Assembly: GCF_008274825.1 (NCBI RefSeq)
Contig: NZ_CP030848.1
Location: forward strand, 3,347,618-3,411,617
Source: Sphingobacterium hotanense
GTDB lineage: Bacteria > Bacteroidota > Bacteroidia > Sphingobacteriales > Sphingobacteriaceae
Direction: 5' to 3'
Length of the DNA: 64,000 nucleotides
Shown: piece by piece, positions 52,411 to 60,634 of the stretch
Layout of the letters: every line of letters starts with the position of its first letter
Numbering within the stretch: the first letter of the stretch is position 1
Notes under the pieces: generated by a model
Seen by the model: the letters and a program-made list of their open reading frames with translations, nothing else
The model's database searches: none
Told to the model about the DNA's origin: nothing
Translations under genes and position numbers: made by a program

Positions 52411-52626
52411 ATTTAACAAGAGAAACTAGCTTTCTCCTTTAAAGTGGTACAAAAATAGACTTTTACTCTTGAATTCCCAAAAATATTTTAAAAAATATGT
52501 GTTTAAATTCCATAAACTCACAAAACAACCCGATAACCCTTTGTCTATAAACAAAATACAAAGCCTTAAAAATTCACATTCTTAATCCCAGACAAATCCA
52601 CGAACTTTATACAAACCCCAAATGAT

Positions 52627-53343
52627 ATGCAAAACAAATCCACTTTACAGGAAATAGAAGAAAGATTCGACAAGGATGTCGAACGATTCTCCAACTTAGA
52701 AACAGGCCAGGCAACCATGCTAGACTCCGCCTTCAACCTCGACCTGATCACAGACTGCATACAGCAGCACTACCCCAACCTATCATCCGTTCTTGATATC
52801 GGCTGTGGCGCGGGCAACTATGACGTTAAGTTATTATCTCGCGTAACGAGCAATCCCAGTGTACACCTACTCGATTTAAGCCAACCCATGCTCGACAAAG
52901 CAAAAGAGCGGGTAAGTCCACTAACCCAAGGAGAGGTGAAAACATTCAAGGGCGACTTCCGTACGGTGGATCTCGTTGAAAACAGTTACGATGTTATCAT
53001 CGCTACTGCGGTATTACATCACCTCCGCGATGATAATGATTGGGAAACGGCCTTCGTCCGACTCCATAGACTCCTCAAACCGGGAGGAAGCATCTGGATT
53101 TTTGACATGATCCAACAAAACACGCCAAAACTGCAAGAGATCATCTACACGCAACGCTACGGTAATTTCCTGATCCATCTTAAAAACGAAGAGTACCGCG
53201 ACCATGTATTTGCCTACATCGAAAAAGAAGATTCGCCAAGGCCGCTGGTCTACCAGCTGAACTTGCTGCAGCAAGTAGGATTTCGACAAGTCGACGTTTT
53301 GCACAAAAATCTATGCATGGCTTCCTATGTAGCCTTCAAATAA
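52627..53343 (+). CDS. Class I SAM-dependent methyltransferase
   Basis: A 238-residue soluble methyltransferase. Motif I VLDIGCGAGNYDVKLL (about residues 57-72), motif II-like LLDLSQPMLDKAKERV and the post-motif ATAVLHHLRDD are classical, followed by RLLKPGGSIWIFDM. The sequence looks like a general small-molecule methyltransferase (UbiE/COQ5 or tellurite-resistance-like) rather than a DNA methylase: no DPPY or NPPY motif is present. The target molecule is unknown. It is the only rightward gene between the two tRNA-Asn copies. Confidence 0.85.
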   Translation: MQNKSTLQEIEERFDKDVERFSNLETGQATMLDSAFNLDLITDCIQQHYPNLSSVLDIGCGAGNYDVKLLSRVTSNPSVHLLDLSQPMLDKAKERVSPLTQGEVKTFKGDFRTVDLVENSYDVIIATAVLHHLRDDNDWETAFVRLHRLLKPGGSIWIFDMIQQNTPKLQEIIYTQRYGNFLIHLKNEEYRDHVFAYIEKEDSPRPLVYQLNLLQQVGFRQVDVLHKNLCMASYVAFK

Positions 53344-53400
53344 TATTCGAGCGTCTAACAGGTATAGGACAGCTCAGTCCCCTTTCAAAGCCCTTTCAAA

Positions 53401-53460
53401 CCCAATGTAAAGCCCAATCAAACCCGCTTCCGAGCGGGTTTGATTGGGCTTTACATTGGG
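53401..53460. repeat. CCCAAT-type palindrome, 28-bp arms
   Basis: A perfect inverted repeat with a TCCG centre (53429-53432). The left arm starts CCCAATGTAAAGCCC and ends AACCCGCT; the right arm is its exact complement. The words CCCAATGTAAAGCCC and AATCAAACCC recur in the copies near 9516 and 25262. Confidence 0.92.
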
Positions 53461-53567
53461 CAATTAAAAACTATTACTGCTCGAAGGCATAACGTTGCTT
53501 AAGCGGGACTAGAAGCGTACAACGAAGAGGCACGAACTGTCGGAACCTTTATCTCAAAACAAACCCC

Positions 53568-53651
53568 TTTTAAGGCGATTTAACGCAACTCAACAAATGA
53601 GCGACAAGAATATCGCTTTCATTCATCAACCTCGCTTAAATCGCCTTAAAA
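53568..53651. repeat. Inverted repeat with 16-bp arms
   Basis: TTTTAAGGCGATTTAA (53568-53583) and its exact complement (53636-53651) bracket 52 bases that contain a small GCGA/TCGC stem. It differs in sequence from the CCCAAT family. It may be a small mobile or regulatory palindrome; no second copy was seen in this window. Confidence 0.6.
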
Positions 53652-53670
53652 TCGTTCGAAATGATTCACG

Positions 53671-53922
53671 CTATCCCTTCTCCGTATCCTGTTTCCATTT
53701 TTGGTAGCTTGAGCGCATGCAATTGCCGCAGGGGCGATAACCTTCCGCCAGTGCTTCCTCCTCCTTTTCGAAAAACACGCGATTAGCTCGCTTCATCCGT
53801 TTTCCGGATGAGCAGCTCAGGAGCCCGTAAATTTTTAACTTAGTATTTCCTCCAAATTGAATATTTCCTCCGCGGATTGCTGCGCGCAATTCTTTATCTG
53901 TTAAATCGACATGCTGCTTCAT
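53671..53922 (-). CDS. Stand-alone Ada metal-binding domain protein
   Basis: An 83-residue protein consisting almost only of the Ada zinc-binding domain. The segment LSCSSGKRMKRANRVFF plus GYRPCGNCM gives the metal-binding Cys pattern typical of Ada N-terminal domains, where one Cys accepts methyl from DNA phosphotriesters. No AraC helix-turn-helix or O6-methylguanine methyltransferase domain follows. It begins 3 bases after the stop of the oxygenase gene, so it is translated with it. Role in sensing or repairing alkylated DNA is inferred. Confidence 0.8.
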   Translation of the reverse strand: MKQHVDLTDKELRAAIRGGNIQFGGNTKLKIYGLLSCSSGKRMKRANRVFFEKEEEALAEGYRPCGNCMRSSYQKWKQDTEKG

Positions 53923-53925
53923 AGC

Positions 53926-54639
53926 TTAGGTACTTGCGTCGTGAAAAATAATCCCCAAACTATAACGTTCGCCATTGCGCAGCTCGCTGACACCGTGCTT
54001 CATATTGACGCGATAATATCCTCTCGTTCCCTTCTCGGGTTTGAAATTAGTGGTAAAAATTAGGGCATCGCCTTTTTTAGGTTTCAGTACGATGGCCTTC
54101 GACTGCGCCCGCGGTATCTGCTGCGTCAGTACAAACTCGCCGCCCTCATAGTCCTCGTCGGGTTCGCTCAACATCAAAACCAGCTGCATCGGGAAATAAA
54201 CATCCCCATACAGATCCTGATGAAGGGTATTGAAACCGCCGGGACCATACTTTAAGATCAACACCGTCGCCTTCTCCTGCCCATTCAACCGACATCGCTT
54301 TAGAAGTTCGTCATGCTCTAACGGAAATTGAACATCCTGATTAAGGACACGAAACCATGTATTGGCAATAGGCGCCAATTTGGGATAAATACTAGTTCGA
54401 ATCATCTGTATAAGATTCGGCAATGGGTAGTTGAAATACTTGTACTCCCCCAACCCAAACCGATACCGCGCCATTACAATGGTCTTCCGATAAAGACTTG
54501 AATCGTCATAACCTGACTTCAACTGCTCACATTCCTCCGCAGTGAGCAGCGAAGGCACCGTCGCATATCCTTTCTGATGCAAGTCATCGCTCAACTGCGC
54601 CCAATCGTAACCCGCAATTCTCTCTTCTATATTTTCCAT
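53926..54639 (-). CDS. 2OG-Fe(II) oxygenase of the DNA-damage type (Oxygenase-NA/DUF2086)
   Basis: A 237-residue non-haem iron oxygenase. The iron ligands are in HQDLYGDVYFP (HxD), the distal MKHGVSEL His and the 2-oxoglutarate-binding Arg in NGERYSLGIIFH. Sequence blocks such as KTIVMARYRFGLGEYKYFNY and PLPNLIQMIRTSIYPKLAPI match the family described in Pfam as oxygenase acting on damaged DNA (DUF2086). The coupling with a stand-alone Ada zinc domain supports a role in alkylation repair. Substrate and activity are unproven. Confidence 0.82.
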   Translation of the reverse strand: MENIEERIAGYDWAQLSDDLHQKGYATVPSLLTAEECEQLKSGYDDSSLYRKTIVMARYRFGLGEYKYFNYPLPNLIQMIRTSIYPKLAPIANTWFRVLNQDVQFPLEHDELLKRCRLNGQEKATVLILKYGPGGFNTLHQDLYGDVYFPMQLVLMLSEPDEDYEGGEFVLTQQIPRAQSKAIVLKPKKGDALIFTTNFKPEKGTRGYYRVNMKHGVSELRNGERYSLGIIFHDAST

Positions 54640-55198
54640 AACATCATCTACCTTGTTTCCCTAAACAAATATCGACAGACGCTTGTTGGCAAAAAATCTG
54701 AATCATGCGGAATCGTGCTAGATATTAGATATCAGATTTTAGATATTAGAGTATGGCTTGAATTGGAGGAAGGATTTTGGGATAATCAGGATCGGGTAAA
54801 AGGGTATTGTTTTGAACCAAGAAAGGAAGGATGCAAGGATGAACAGGATCAGGTTGAAAATATAATTTTGTCTTTAACCAGGAAAAGAAGGATGCAAGGT
54901 TGAACGGGATCATATGCACGTATTGGCGTCCAATTTATAGCGGAGGAATACATCGATCTTGTCAATCCTTAAATCCTTCCTTTCCTGGTTCAGAACAAAC
55001 TTCCCTTTCTTGTGAAAACCAAACTCCCCTTTCCTGTTCCTCCTTAAATCCTTCCTTTCCTGGTTCAAGACAAATCGATCAACAATCAAAAAAAAAAGCG
55101 CCTCCCGGGCGCCCTGCATTTCTAATGCTTAAAAATCTTAACCCCCCAAACTTTCGGTATGATCCTTTCTAATGTCTAATATCTCAAATCTAATATCT
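54640..55198. repeat. Repeat-rich intergenic region with GAACCAGG arms, copy 4
   Basis: About 560 bases with no real gene. An AGATATTAGATATCAG-type block is at 54718-54752. Left arms of the GAACCAGG family are at about 54812-54850 and 54873-54911, and right arms at about 54957-54992 and 55043-55072, so the copy is rearranged and partly duplicated. A TCTAATATCTCAAATC block follows at 55169-55199. Reading frames in this stretch are low-complexity products of the repeats. Confidence 0.7.
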
Positions 55199-55240
55199 AA
55201 AAAGAAAAGGCCATCCATTTGGATAGCCTTTTCTTTTTTT
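55199..55240. terminator. Terminator of tRNA-Asn copy 2
   Basis: AAAGAAAAGGC pairs with GCCTTTTCTTT, extended by an inner ATCC/GGAT stem; A-rich left and T-rich right flanks make it work in both directions. Directly downstream of the leftward tRNA. Confidence 0.85.
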
Positions 55241-55241
55241 G

Positions 55242-55315
55242 CTCCTGAAGCTGGGCTCGAACCAGCGACCCTCTGATTAACAGTCAGATGCTCTAACCAA
55301 CTGAGCTATTCAGGA
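55242..55315 (-). tRNA. tRNA-Asn (GTT), copy 2
   Basis: 74 bases, minus strand, identical to the copy at 52337-52410, including short flanks (TTTTTGCTCC before and GGAATT after on the plus strand). Anticodon GTT in CTGTTAA. CCA not encoded. Confidence 0.96.
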
Positions 55316-55424
55316 ATTCAACCGCCCCTTTCGGTTTTGGTGATGCAATTATCGGAAGTTTGACCGATATGTGCAAATATTTTTATGCATTTTTTTGCAA
55401 GTTATTCAGAACCAATCAGAATAA

Positions 55425-56798
55425 TTAAAACAGCACATCCTTGAGGATAAGCGTTGCAAAAGTAAAATAGATAATCAAGCCTGTGACGTCGACAATCGTT
55501 GATACGAAGGGAGCTGAGGAGCTCGCTGGGTCTGCCCCACATCGACGTAAGATGAACGGCAGCATGGAACCAACAAGAGAACCCCAAAGGACGACGCCCA
55601 CCAGAGACAATCCTATCGCGCACCCATAGAGATACCATAGGTCGCCGTAGGTATGACGGAATGCTTCTTCGACGGAGATTCGGAAAAACCCGAGTCCACC
55701 TAGGATAACCCCTAGCAGTGTACCCGACAAAATCTCGCGACGCATCACGATCCACCAGTCGCGCAAAGTCACCTCGCCCATCGCCATCGCCTGGATGATC
55801 AGCGTCGATGCTTGCGATCCGCTGTTCCCTCCACTCGACATGATCACTGGCATCAGCATCACCAACACGGTGGTCAGTTTATCTTCGTAGTGATTCAGCA
55901 CCGTCACGGTTAGCAGTTGCCCCAGAAACAAGACGATCAACCAGCCGGCTCTCTTTTTCACAAGATGAAAAATCGAGACATCCAAGTAAGGCTCGTCTAA
56001 AGCCTCGGTACCCCCGATACGTTGCATGTCTTCCGAGTACTCTTCGTTCGCCACCCAAAGGATATCATCGATCGTCACGATACCTAACATGATGTCACGA
56101 TCGTCAACAACAGGAAGGGCAACGCGATTGTTCATCCGGAATATAGAAACCGCTTCTTCCTGCGGGTCGTTTGCGCGAAGTGAGATAAGTCGATTATCGA
56201 TTAAGTCAGAAACAACAGTTTCAGGATCCGCCAAGAGCACGTCCTTAATCCGGACGTCATCCATCAGCTTTCCTTCAGCATCGATGACATAGAGTACATC
56301 AATCGTTTCGGATGCTCCACCATATCGGCGGATGTGATCCAACACTCGCTGCATCGTCCAATGTTCTTTCACGGTGATATAGTCTGGCGTCATCAGACGA
56401 CCCACACTATCTTCGGGATAGCCGAGTAGCGAGAGTGCTTCTTTTCGCTCCTCCGGAGTCAACAGAATAATGAGTCTTTTTACAACGTCGCCAGTCAGCT
56501 CGGAGAAGAAGGAAGTACGGTCATCGGGAGGCATCTCGTTAAGGAGTTCACGGATGGTTGTAGCCTTTAGTTTTTTGAAGATCCGCTCTTGGGTTGGGAA
56601 GTCCAAAATACGGAAAACATTAACGGCTCTTTTGAGACTTAAGGTCTCTAAAAACAGAGGTCCATGTTCAGGAAGTTCGTCAATTAACTCCTCCACATCG
56701 GAGATGTTCAATTCGTTTAAATAATCTGCAAGCTCCGCCTGGTCTCCACGCTCAATCAATTGCTCCACATGTGCTACTAGCATTGCTAATTCTTCCAT
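55425..56798 (-). CDS. mgtE: Magnesium transporter MgtE
   Basis: A 457-residue MgtE channel. The N-terminal helical superhelix (about 1-135), the CBS pair (about 136-260) and five C-terminal membrane helices (about 285-457) follow the family plan. The transmembrane MgtE motif SSGGNSGSQAS, which lines the ion pore, is present. It imports Mg2+ down its gradient and is gated by Mg2+ binding to the N and CBS domains. Leftward, ending just before tRNA-Asn copy 2; no operon partner. Confidence 0.95.
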   Translation of the reverse strand: MEELAMLVAHVEQLIERGDQAELADYLNELNISDVEELIDELPEHGPLFLETLSLKRAVNVFRILDFPTQERIFKKLKATTIRELLNEMPPDDRTSFFSELTGDVVKRLIILLTPEERKEALSLLGYPEDSVGRLMTPDYITVKEHWTMQRVLDHIRRYGGASETIDVLYVIDAEGKLMDDVRIKDVLLADPETVVSDLIDNRLISLRANDPQEEAVSIFRMNNRVALPVVDDRDIMLGIVTIDDILWVANEEYSEDMQRIGGTEALDEPYLDVSIFHLVKKRAGWLIVLFLGQLLTVTVLNHYEDKLTTVLVMLMPVIMSSGGNSGSQASTLIIQAMAMGEVTLRDWWIVMRREILSGTLLGVILGGLGFFRISVEEAFRHTYGDLWYLYGCAIGLSLVGVVLWGSLVGSMLPFILRRCGADPASSSAPFVSTIVDVTGLIIYFTFATLILKDVLF

Positions 56799-57438
56799 AC
56801 CTATCCTCTATTTTATCGTTCCTACATTGGTGCCAAAAATTCGTTTGTGCAAAAGTCGTTTATTTTACCTGAAAAATATAATTAAATTTCAGGCATGTAG
56901 CAAGGTGGCTAGCAATTGAAAAAAAGAGCACCTCGACAGAGAAACCACAATGCCACAATGTCAGTATAATTATACGTAGAAAAAACCGAGTTTCTGAAGG
57001 TTCGTTTGACGTCACAACCAAACAAAATCTCACCAGAGAAATAATCTCGAAATTCGAAACATTTAAAAACTACGTTCCAAAACGCAATTCGAGAGTTCAG
57101 CAAAACTACATCTCCAGCAACGACCTTCCTGCACCGTCTTTTAGGTAACTGGTAAATTATTTGGCAATAGGCGGAATACTGCAAAAAAAACGTAATTTCA
57201 CTTCCGAAAATCAGACACGTTGAGCACATGAAAGCGAGACTATTGGATGCAGACCAAAAGGCGCGTCAAGAAAAATTAAGGTCTATTTTTACTGATGTTT
57301 GACGTTTTATTACAACCATTTATAAAACTAATAATCAGATTATTAACATTGTTATACAAAACAATTAATTAAATTAAAATATCGTTTTGATGCTAATATT
57401 TTTAGTATTCATTATTTTAAGCCAAATATATCAGTAAT
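56799..57438. other. Unassigned 640-base gap
   Basis: Between the divergent mgtE gene and the HEXXH-barrel gene. AT-rich, without the repeat families seen elsewhere. A 106-codon frame on the minus strand (56909-57229) gives a Cys/Phe/Tyr-rich protein with no recognisable feature and is not called. A promoter for the rightward gene should lie in the last 100 bases, but none matched the consensus well. Confidence 0.45.
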
Positions 57439-60249
57439 ATGAAATTAATTATCAGATATTTAACCGCATTAACATTAACCATAAATACAGTATCAGTTTT
57501 TGGACAGCTCATCGACAACGAGCAACCCCATTCTTCCGTGAAATGGGAGCAGATAAACCGTCCAAATTTCCAACTGATCTTCCCTCAGGAATTCAGAAAT
57601 TCCGCCTCGCTCCTAGCCCATAGGATCGACAGTATGCTTGTACTAGCGAGCGAAGATTTAGGTAGAAAACCGAAGAAGATTTCAATAATTCTTCACGAAA
57701 ATCATATTGAGCAGAACGGATTTGCACAGCTGGCACCTCGGAAAGTAGAGGCATTTTCTACCCCAGGACCAGCATCGGACAACCAAGAATGGCTACCCAA
57801 TTTGATACAACATGAACTTCGACATGTAGCCCAATTTGACAAGTTGACAGGCAAAATGAGCGGACCATTTTTGGAGCAATTGGCTCTTGCATTCTATGGA
57901 ATTCACCTTCCGGCTTGGTACTTTGAAGGCGATGCCGTCTCCATCGAAACGCAATTTTCAAGTGGCGGTCGAGGGCGACTTCCTTCCTTTTTGATGCCAC
58001 TTCGAACCAACGAAATGACCGGAAAAACATATACTTTTGACAAAAACATACTCGGCTCTTTTCGGGATATCACCCCCTCTTACTACCTCACCGGCTACCT
58101 CATGAACACCTACCTGACCAACCATTTTGGCTACCCGGTGAAGGGTCAAATTATGGAAGATATGAGGAGGCATTTGCTCCGACCATACAACTTCAATCGA
58201 GCACTTCGGAAGGCTACAAATATGAATAGCCATGACCTCTATAAGGCTACCATTTCGGACCTTCGGTCGACTTGGGAAGACAGCGGAAAACTGCCAAGTC
58301 AAGCGGAAATTAGACCCAATTATCAACGCTATTTTTCGCATCTTTTCCTTCCACAGTCGGATGGATCGGATGCCATTTTCTACCTATTTCAATCCCCTCA
58401 AGAGGTGAAACAATTCCGAGAATGGAGCAACGGAAAAGAGAAAACATTGTTGAAAATCGGCTATCAACTGACCCCATATTTCCATCAATCGGGCGATTTT
58501 ATCGTTTGGGATGAGATTCGAAAGGATGGCAGATTTGGCAAACAAACCTACAATATTATTCGATTATACAATATAAAGACTGGGCTCTCGGAGAGCTTGT
58601 CTCGTGATTCGCGCCTTTACAGCCCTATAATCGACGCAGAGAAAGGCGGTATATACGCGATCCAAGTGGATCAAGATAATGCCGCTAGCCTCGTTTATAT
58701 CGATATTATTTCTAAGGAACAGTCAAAAATTATCGATTTTCCGGTGGGAATCCTGGTTCAACAGCCTGCTTTGAACGACAAAAAAGATAAGATTGTAGCG
58801 ATCGCAGTGAGTGAAAAAGGGACAAATCTGATGGAAATAGACCTTCAAACAAAGGCTACTTCACTTGTTTTTCCATGGTCAAATCAACAATTCGAACGTC
58901 CAATATATGCCGGAGAAGACCTAATTTTCAAAGCACATTTTGACCAAATCGACAATATTTACCGTTACTCTAAACGCGAAAATAAGACTTATAGAATAAG
59001 TAATTCTGCCTTCGGAGCGTTCTATCCTTCCCTCTCTACCGACGGAAATTTACTCTATAATGAGTACCAAAATGATGGATACAGACTAGCAAAATTGAAA
59101 TTAAGAAACGAAAATCAAGAGGAAATCAAGCCGGTTTTCGAGGCGCCGGCGATCACAGATCAGCAGATTTCTGGCACATTTTCGAACAAGCTAAAGGTAG
59201 AAAATGGCGACTTTGAAGTAGAAAAATACAATACCCTAAGTGACTTTTTCAACTTCCATAGCCTTAGTATTAGCGCCAATAACTTCGAAGATTTCGATAA
59301 TTATAAGCCCGGAATCTTCTGGCTGGCGAACGATTTAATGAATACAAGTCAGCTGAAATTAGGCTACGAATATGATATGGATATCGAAAAAAGCATCTAT
59401 TCTGCCGAGCTTGTTTACCAAAAATACTATCCAAAATTCATCGCGAAATACCAAAATAGAGGACGAATTGGCTACGCAAAATCTTCAAATCCTAATGCCG
59501 AAACCATACAATTCGACTACCGAGACCATTATTATTCCTTCGAAATGCAGCTCCCTTTTTCCCTATATCGCGGAAATAACATCTATAGTTTTGGTCTAAA
59601 CGTGGGGACTTCTTACCAGAAAAACTACGATTTGAGCATTAATAATCTGAAGAATTTCAATGAAGAAATCATCCTTCCGATGAATTACATTGCCTATTTC
59701 AACAGGAATGTTCGTCGTAGCAGCATGGATTTGGTGCCGCGCTGGGGACAAAATATCAGCATTATCTACCGACATTTACCCTTCGAAAACGAGCTCGACG
59801 GAAACCTTTTTGCCATAAAATCGAACTTCTTTTTCCCCGGATTCTTCGCCAACCACGCCTTCCAAGCACGCTTCAACTACCAAGATAATACCGGTAGATT
59901 TGATAACTCATACGAGATTCCAATGATCAGTGCATTCGGGCATTTCAAGTCCGGAAAGGTCTCCAATAACTTAATGTTGAACTATAGATTCCCTATCGCC
60001 TACCCTGATTGGACAATCGGATCGCTAGCTTACATCAAGCGATTCCACGGCTATTTCTTCGCTGATTACCAAAACCTGCATAACAGCGATATCGCCCCTA
60101 AAACCTACGGAATAGGCCTGTCTGTTGACCTCAATATCTTCCGATATAAACTCCCTGATTTCGGTATCGGAAGCAAATTAAGCTATATCAATGATGCCAG
60201 CGCAACGAATAAGATCGTGCCGAGCTTTAGTTTTTCATATTCATATTAG
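57439..60249 (+). CDS. Large exported protein: HEXXH zinc-peptidase-like, TolB-like propeller, C-terminal barrel
   Basis: A 936-residue secreted protein with signal peptide (about 1-22, ending SVFG). A gluzincin-like N-terminal domain holds LIQHELRHVAQF with the HELRH zinc motif at 125-129 and a possible third ligand Glu163 in WYFEGDA. The middle (about 330-600) has repeated short segments resembling a TolB-like beta-propeller, and the C-terminal 330 residues alternate Tyr/Phe-rich strands like an outer-membrane barrel. It ends in SFSYSY. The combination suggests an outer-membrane protease or assembly factor, unproven. The TAG stop is the first three bases of a TAGTAGTTAG repeat. Confidence 0.75.
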   Translation: MKLIIRYLTALTLTINTVSVFGQLIDNEQPHSSVKWEQINRPNFQLIFPQEFRNSASLLAHRIDSMLVLASEDLGRKPKKISIILHENHIEQNGFAQLAPRKVEAFSTPGPASDNQEWLPNLIQHELRHVAQFDKLTGKMSGPFLEQLALAFYGIHLPAWYFEGDAVSIETQFSSGGRGRLPSFLMPLRTNEMTGKTYTFDKNILGSFRDITPSYYLTGYLMNTYLTNHFGYPVKGQIMEDMRRHLLRPYNFNRALRKATNMNSHDLYKATISDLRSTWEDSGKLPSQAEIRPNYQRYFSHLFLPQSDGSDAIFYLFQSPQEVKQFREWSNGKEKTLLKIGYQLTPYFHQSGDFIVWDEIRKDGRFGKQTYNIIRLYNIKTGLSESLSRDSRLYSPIIDAEKGGIYAIQVDQDNAASLVYIDIISKEQSKIIDFPVGILVQQPALNDKKDKIVAIAVSEKGTNLMEIDLQTKATSLVFPWSNQQFERPIYAGEDLIFKAHFDQIDNIYRYSKRENKTYRISNSAFGAFYPSLSTDGNLLYNEYQNDGYRLAKLKLRNENQEEIKPVFEAPAITDQQISGTFSNKLKVENGDFEVEKYNTLSDFFNFHSLSISANNFEDFDNYKPGIFWLANDLMNTSQLKLGYEYDMDIEKSIYSAELVYQKYYPKFIAKYQNRGRIGYAKSSNPNAETIQFDYRDHYYSFEMQLPFSLYRGNNIYSFGLNVGTSYQKNYDLSINNLKNFNEEIILPMNYIAYFNRNVRRSSMDLVPRWGQNISIIYRHLPFENELDGNLFAIKSNFFFPGFFANHAFQARFNYQDNTGRFDNSYEIPMISAFGHFKSGKVSNNLMLNYRFPIAYPDWTIGSLAYIKRFHGYFFADYQNLHNSDIAPKTYGIGLSVDLNIFRYKLPDFGIGSKLSYINDASATNKIVPSFSFSYSY

Positions 60250-60310
60250 TAGTTAGTATTAAGATTTATGGCGGGAGTAGATGTGAGATGTTAGATGTGA
60301 GATTTTAGAG
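60247..60310 (+). repeat. TAGTAGTTAG module beginning at a stop codon
   Basis: Starts exactly at the TAG stop (60247-60249) of the preceding gene: TAGTAGTTAGTATTAAG, then GGCGGGA and AGATGTGAGATG/GAGATTTTAGAG blocks. These are the reverse complement of blocks at 25187-25263, showing nested composite repeats. Confidence 0.75.
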
Positions 60311-60314
60311 TTTT

Positions 60315-60394
60315 GTCTTGAACCAGGAAAGGAAGGATGAATAGATGAGCAGGATCCTGTTTCTCCTTTTATCCTTCCTTTCCTGGTTCAAAGA
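60315..60394. repeat. GAACCAGG-family palindrome, copy 5
   Basis: The left arm starts GTCTTGAACCAGGAAAGG and the right arm ends CCTTTCCTGGTTCAAAGAC, meeting at CAGGATCCTG. At least three partial right arms (CTTTCCTGGTTCAAAGACA and variants) follow in tandem to about 60482. Confidence 0.88.
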
Positions 60395-60527
60395 CAAACA
60401 CTCCTTCTTTCCTGGTTCAAAGACAAGTTTCCCCTCCTTTCCCGGCTCAAAAACAGACACTACCTCCTTTCCTGGTTCGAAGAAAATGCTCAAAACAAAT
60501 CCCATTATTGATAATAAATACTCATGC

Positions 60528-60580
60528 CTATACATAAAGAGAGAGCTATTATTATGATAGCTCTCTCTCTTTATGTATAT
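60528..60580. other. GA-rich hairpin before pgk end
   Basis: TATACATAAAGAGAGAGC and its complement, with one extra GA on one side, form a stem of about 20 bp around TATTATG. No clear T-run on either side, so it may be an mRNA 3' stabiliser for pgk rather than a terminator. Confidence 0.55.
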
Positions 60581-60597
60581 CCTCTTGCTATTCAGCC

Positions 60598-60634
60598 CTA
60601 GGTCTAAATACTAACTACTAAATACTAACTACTA
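60598..60634 (-). repeat. TAGTAGTTAG module beginning at the pgk stop
   Basis: On the minus strand TAGTAGTTAGTATTTAG starts exactly at the pgk TAG stop codon (60634-60632) and continues as TAGTTAGTATTTAGACC. It is the inverted partner of the module at 60247-60310, so the whole 60247-60634 gap is framed by one inverted repeat. Confidence 0.75.

Larger units (their letters stand above)
53344..53670. other. Intergenic region of palindromes
   Basis: About 330 bases between convergent genes, dominated by two inverted repeats: a 28-bp-arm palindrome at 53401-53460 and a 16-bp-arm element spanning 53568-53651. No coding sequence or RNA gene recognised. Confidence 0.6.

Noticed and set aside
54577..55172. 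Two rightward frames (108 and 90 codons) in the repeat-rich region
   Set aside because: Low-complexity products (for example repeated NPSFPGS) of the GAACCAGG arms.
56909..57229. 106-codon frame on the minus strand in the gap before the HEXXH gene
   Set aside because: Cys-, Phe- and Tyr-rich with no recognisable domain, no ribosome-binding site and no neighbour link; looks like chance in AT-rich DNA.
60398..60490. Tandem CCTTTCCTGGTTCAAAGACA units as a CRISPR array
   Set aside because: The spacing is short and irregular, repeats are imperfect partial arms of the palindrome and there are no cas genes.
60305..60557. Overlapping short frames on both strands before pgk
   Set aside because: Direct translations of the palindromic repeat (FEPGKE and SFPGSK repeats); no start context.
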